This document shows, in pieces, positions 14,750 through 14,766 of a DNA stretch of 14,766 bases (the first letter of the stretch is position 1; every line of letters begins with the position of its first letter). The notes beneath the pieces were generated by a model. That model worked only from the letters and a program-made list of their open reading frames with translations, searched no databases and was not told the origin of the DNA. The translations under genes and the position numbers were made by a program. The DNA is from Stramenopiles sp. TOSAG23-3 (Eukaryota > Sar): positions 1 through 14,766 of the forward strand of contig LT642348.1 in assembly GCA_900128585.1 (NCBI GenBank), read 5' to 3'.

Positions 14750-14766
14750 TAACTTGGTTCTGTAAT

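Larger units (their letters stand above)
13369..14766. other. Gene-free region upstream of the J-domain gene, rich in repeats
   Basis: I find no protein gene, tRNA, 5S rRNA or recognisable spliceosomal RNA in these 1398 bases. The region contains, in order, a GC-only island (13519-13546), AT-rich DNA, an inverted-repeat pair with a third half copy (13625-13794), a perfect 13-bp hairpin (13965-13992), a more balanced-composition stretch (14150-14370) with repeats, two degenerate tandem units (14391-14554), and the second copy of the dispersed repeat (14690-14749). By the pattern of the window it would be the left part of a divergent spacer leading to a plus-strand gene outside the window. Confidence 0.55.

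Noticed and set aside
14741-14756. CCCTAATCCTAAC resembling degenerate telomeric repeats
   Set aside because: Fewer than two clean units, and the same CCCTAATCC belongs to the dispersed repeat at 3788-3796; no telomere array.
13369-14766. Search for tRNA, 5S rRNA, U1-U6 snRNA or a CRISPR array
   Set aside because: I found no conserved tRNA arm, snRNA motif or regularly spaced short repeats; by-eye search only, so a covariance-model scan could still find a divergent RNA.

Overview
The window looks like nuclear DNA of a microbial eukaryote (a protist or alga). Evidence: a nucleolar RRP1/Nop52 protein, an auxilin-type J-domain protein, a large armadillo-repeat protein, no ribosome-binding sites or operons, one probable GT-AG intron, and compact, mostly intronless genes separated by very AT-rich, low-complexity spacers. 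The lineage cannot be fixed from the sequence alone. A stramenopile or related group is possible, but that is only an impression from the protein style.

Seven genes are supported, and their strands alternate strictly: (-) HD-phosphohydrolase-like/cupin protein 59-1450; (+) coiled-coil protein 2562-3542; (-) armadillo-repeat protein 3896-6700; (+) RRP1/Nop52 7936-9306; (-) small two-exon gene 9625-10013; (+) 97-residue protein 11605-11898; (-) DIX-like plus J-domain protein 12241-13368. Convergent gaps are short and alike (353, 318 and 342 bp). Divergent gaps are long (1111, 1235 and 1591 bp), AT-rich, and carry polypurine/polypyrimidine tracts. The last stretch, 13369-14766, contains no gene but several repeat structures: an inverted-repeat pair, a perfect GC-rich hairpin, degenerate tandem repeats, and a second copy of a roughly 60-bp repeat also found at 3736-3796.

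The genes do not form an obvious pathway; they look like independent housekeeping or cell-biological genes. The two most interesting proteins are (1) the DIX-like domain joined to an auxilin-type J domain, which may link a polymerising scaffold to Hsc70 recruitment, and (2) a degenerate HD-family phosphohydrolase fold joined to a cupin, where the diagnostic metal ligands of both domains appear to be lost. Three open frames (at 1456, 7927 and 13434) extend upstream of the first ATG only by using GTG. I start those genes at ATG (1450, 7936, 13368) because this is a eukaryotic context.
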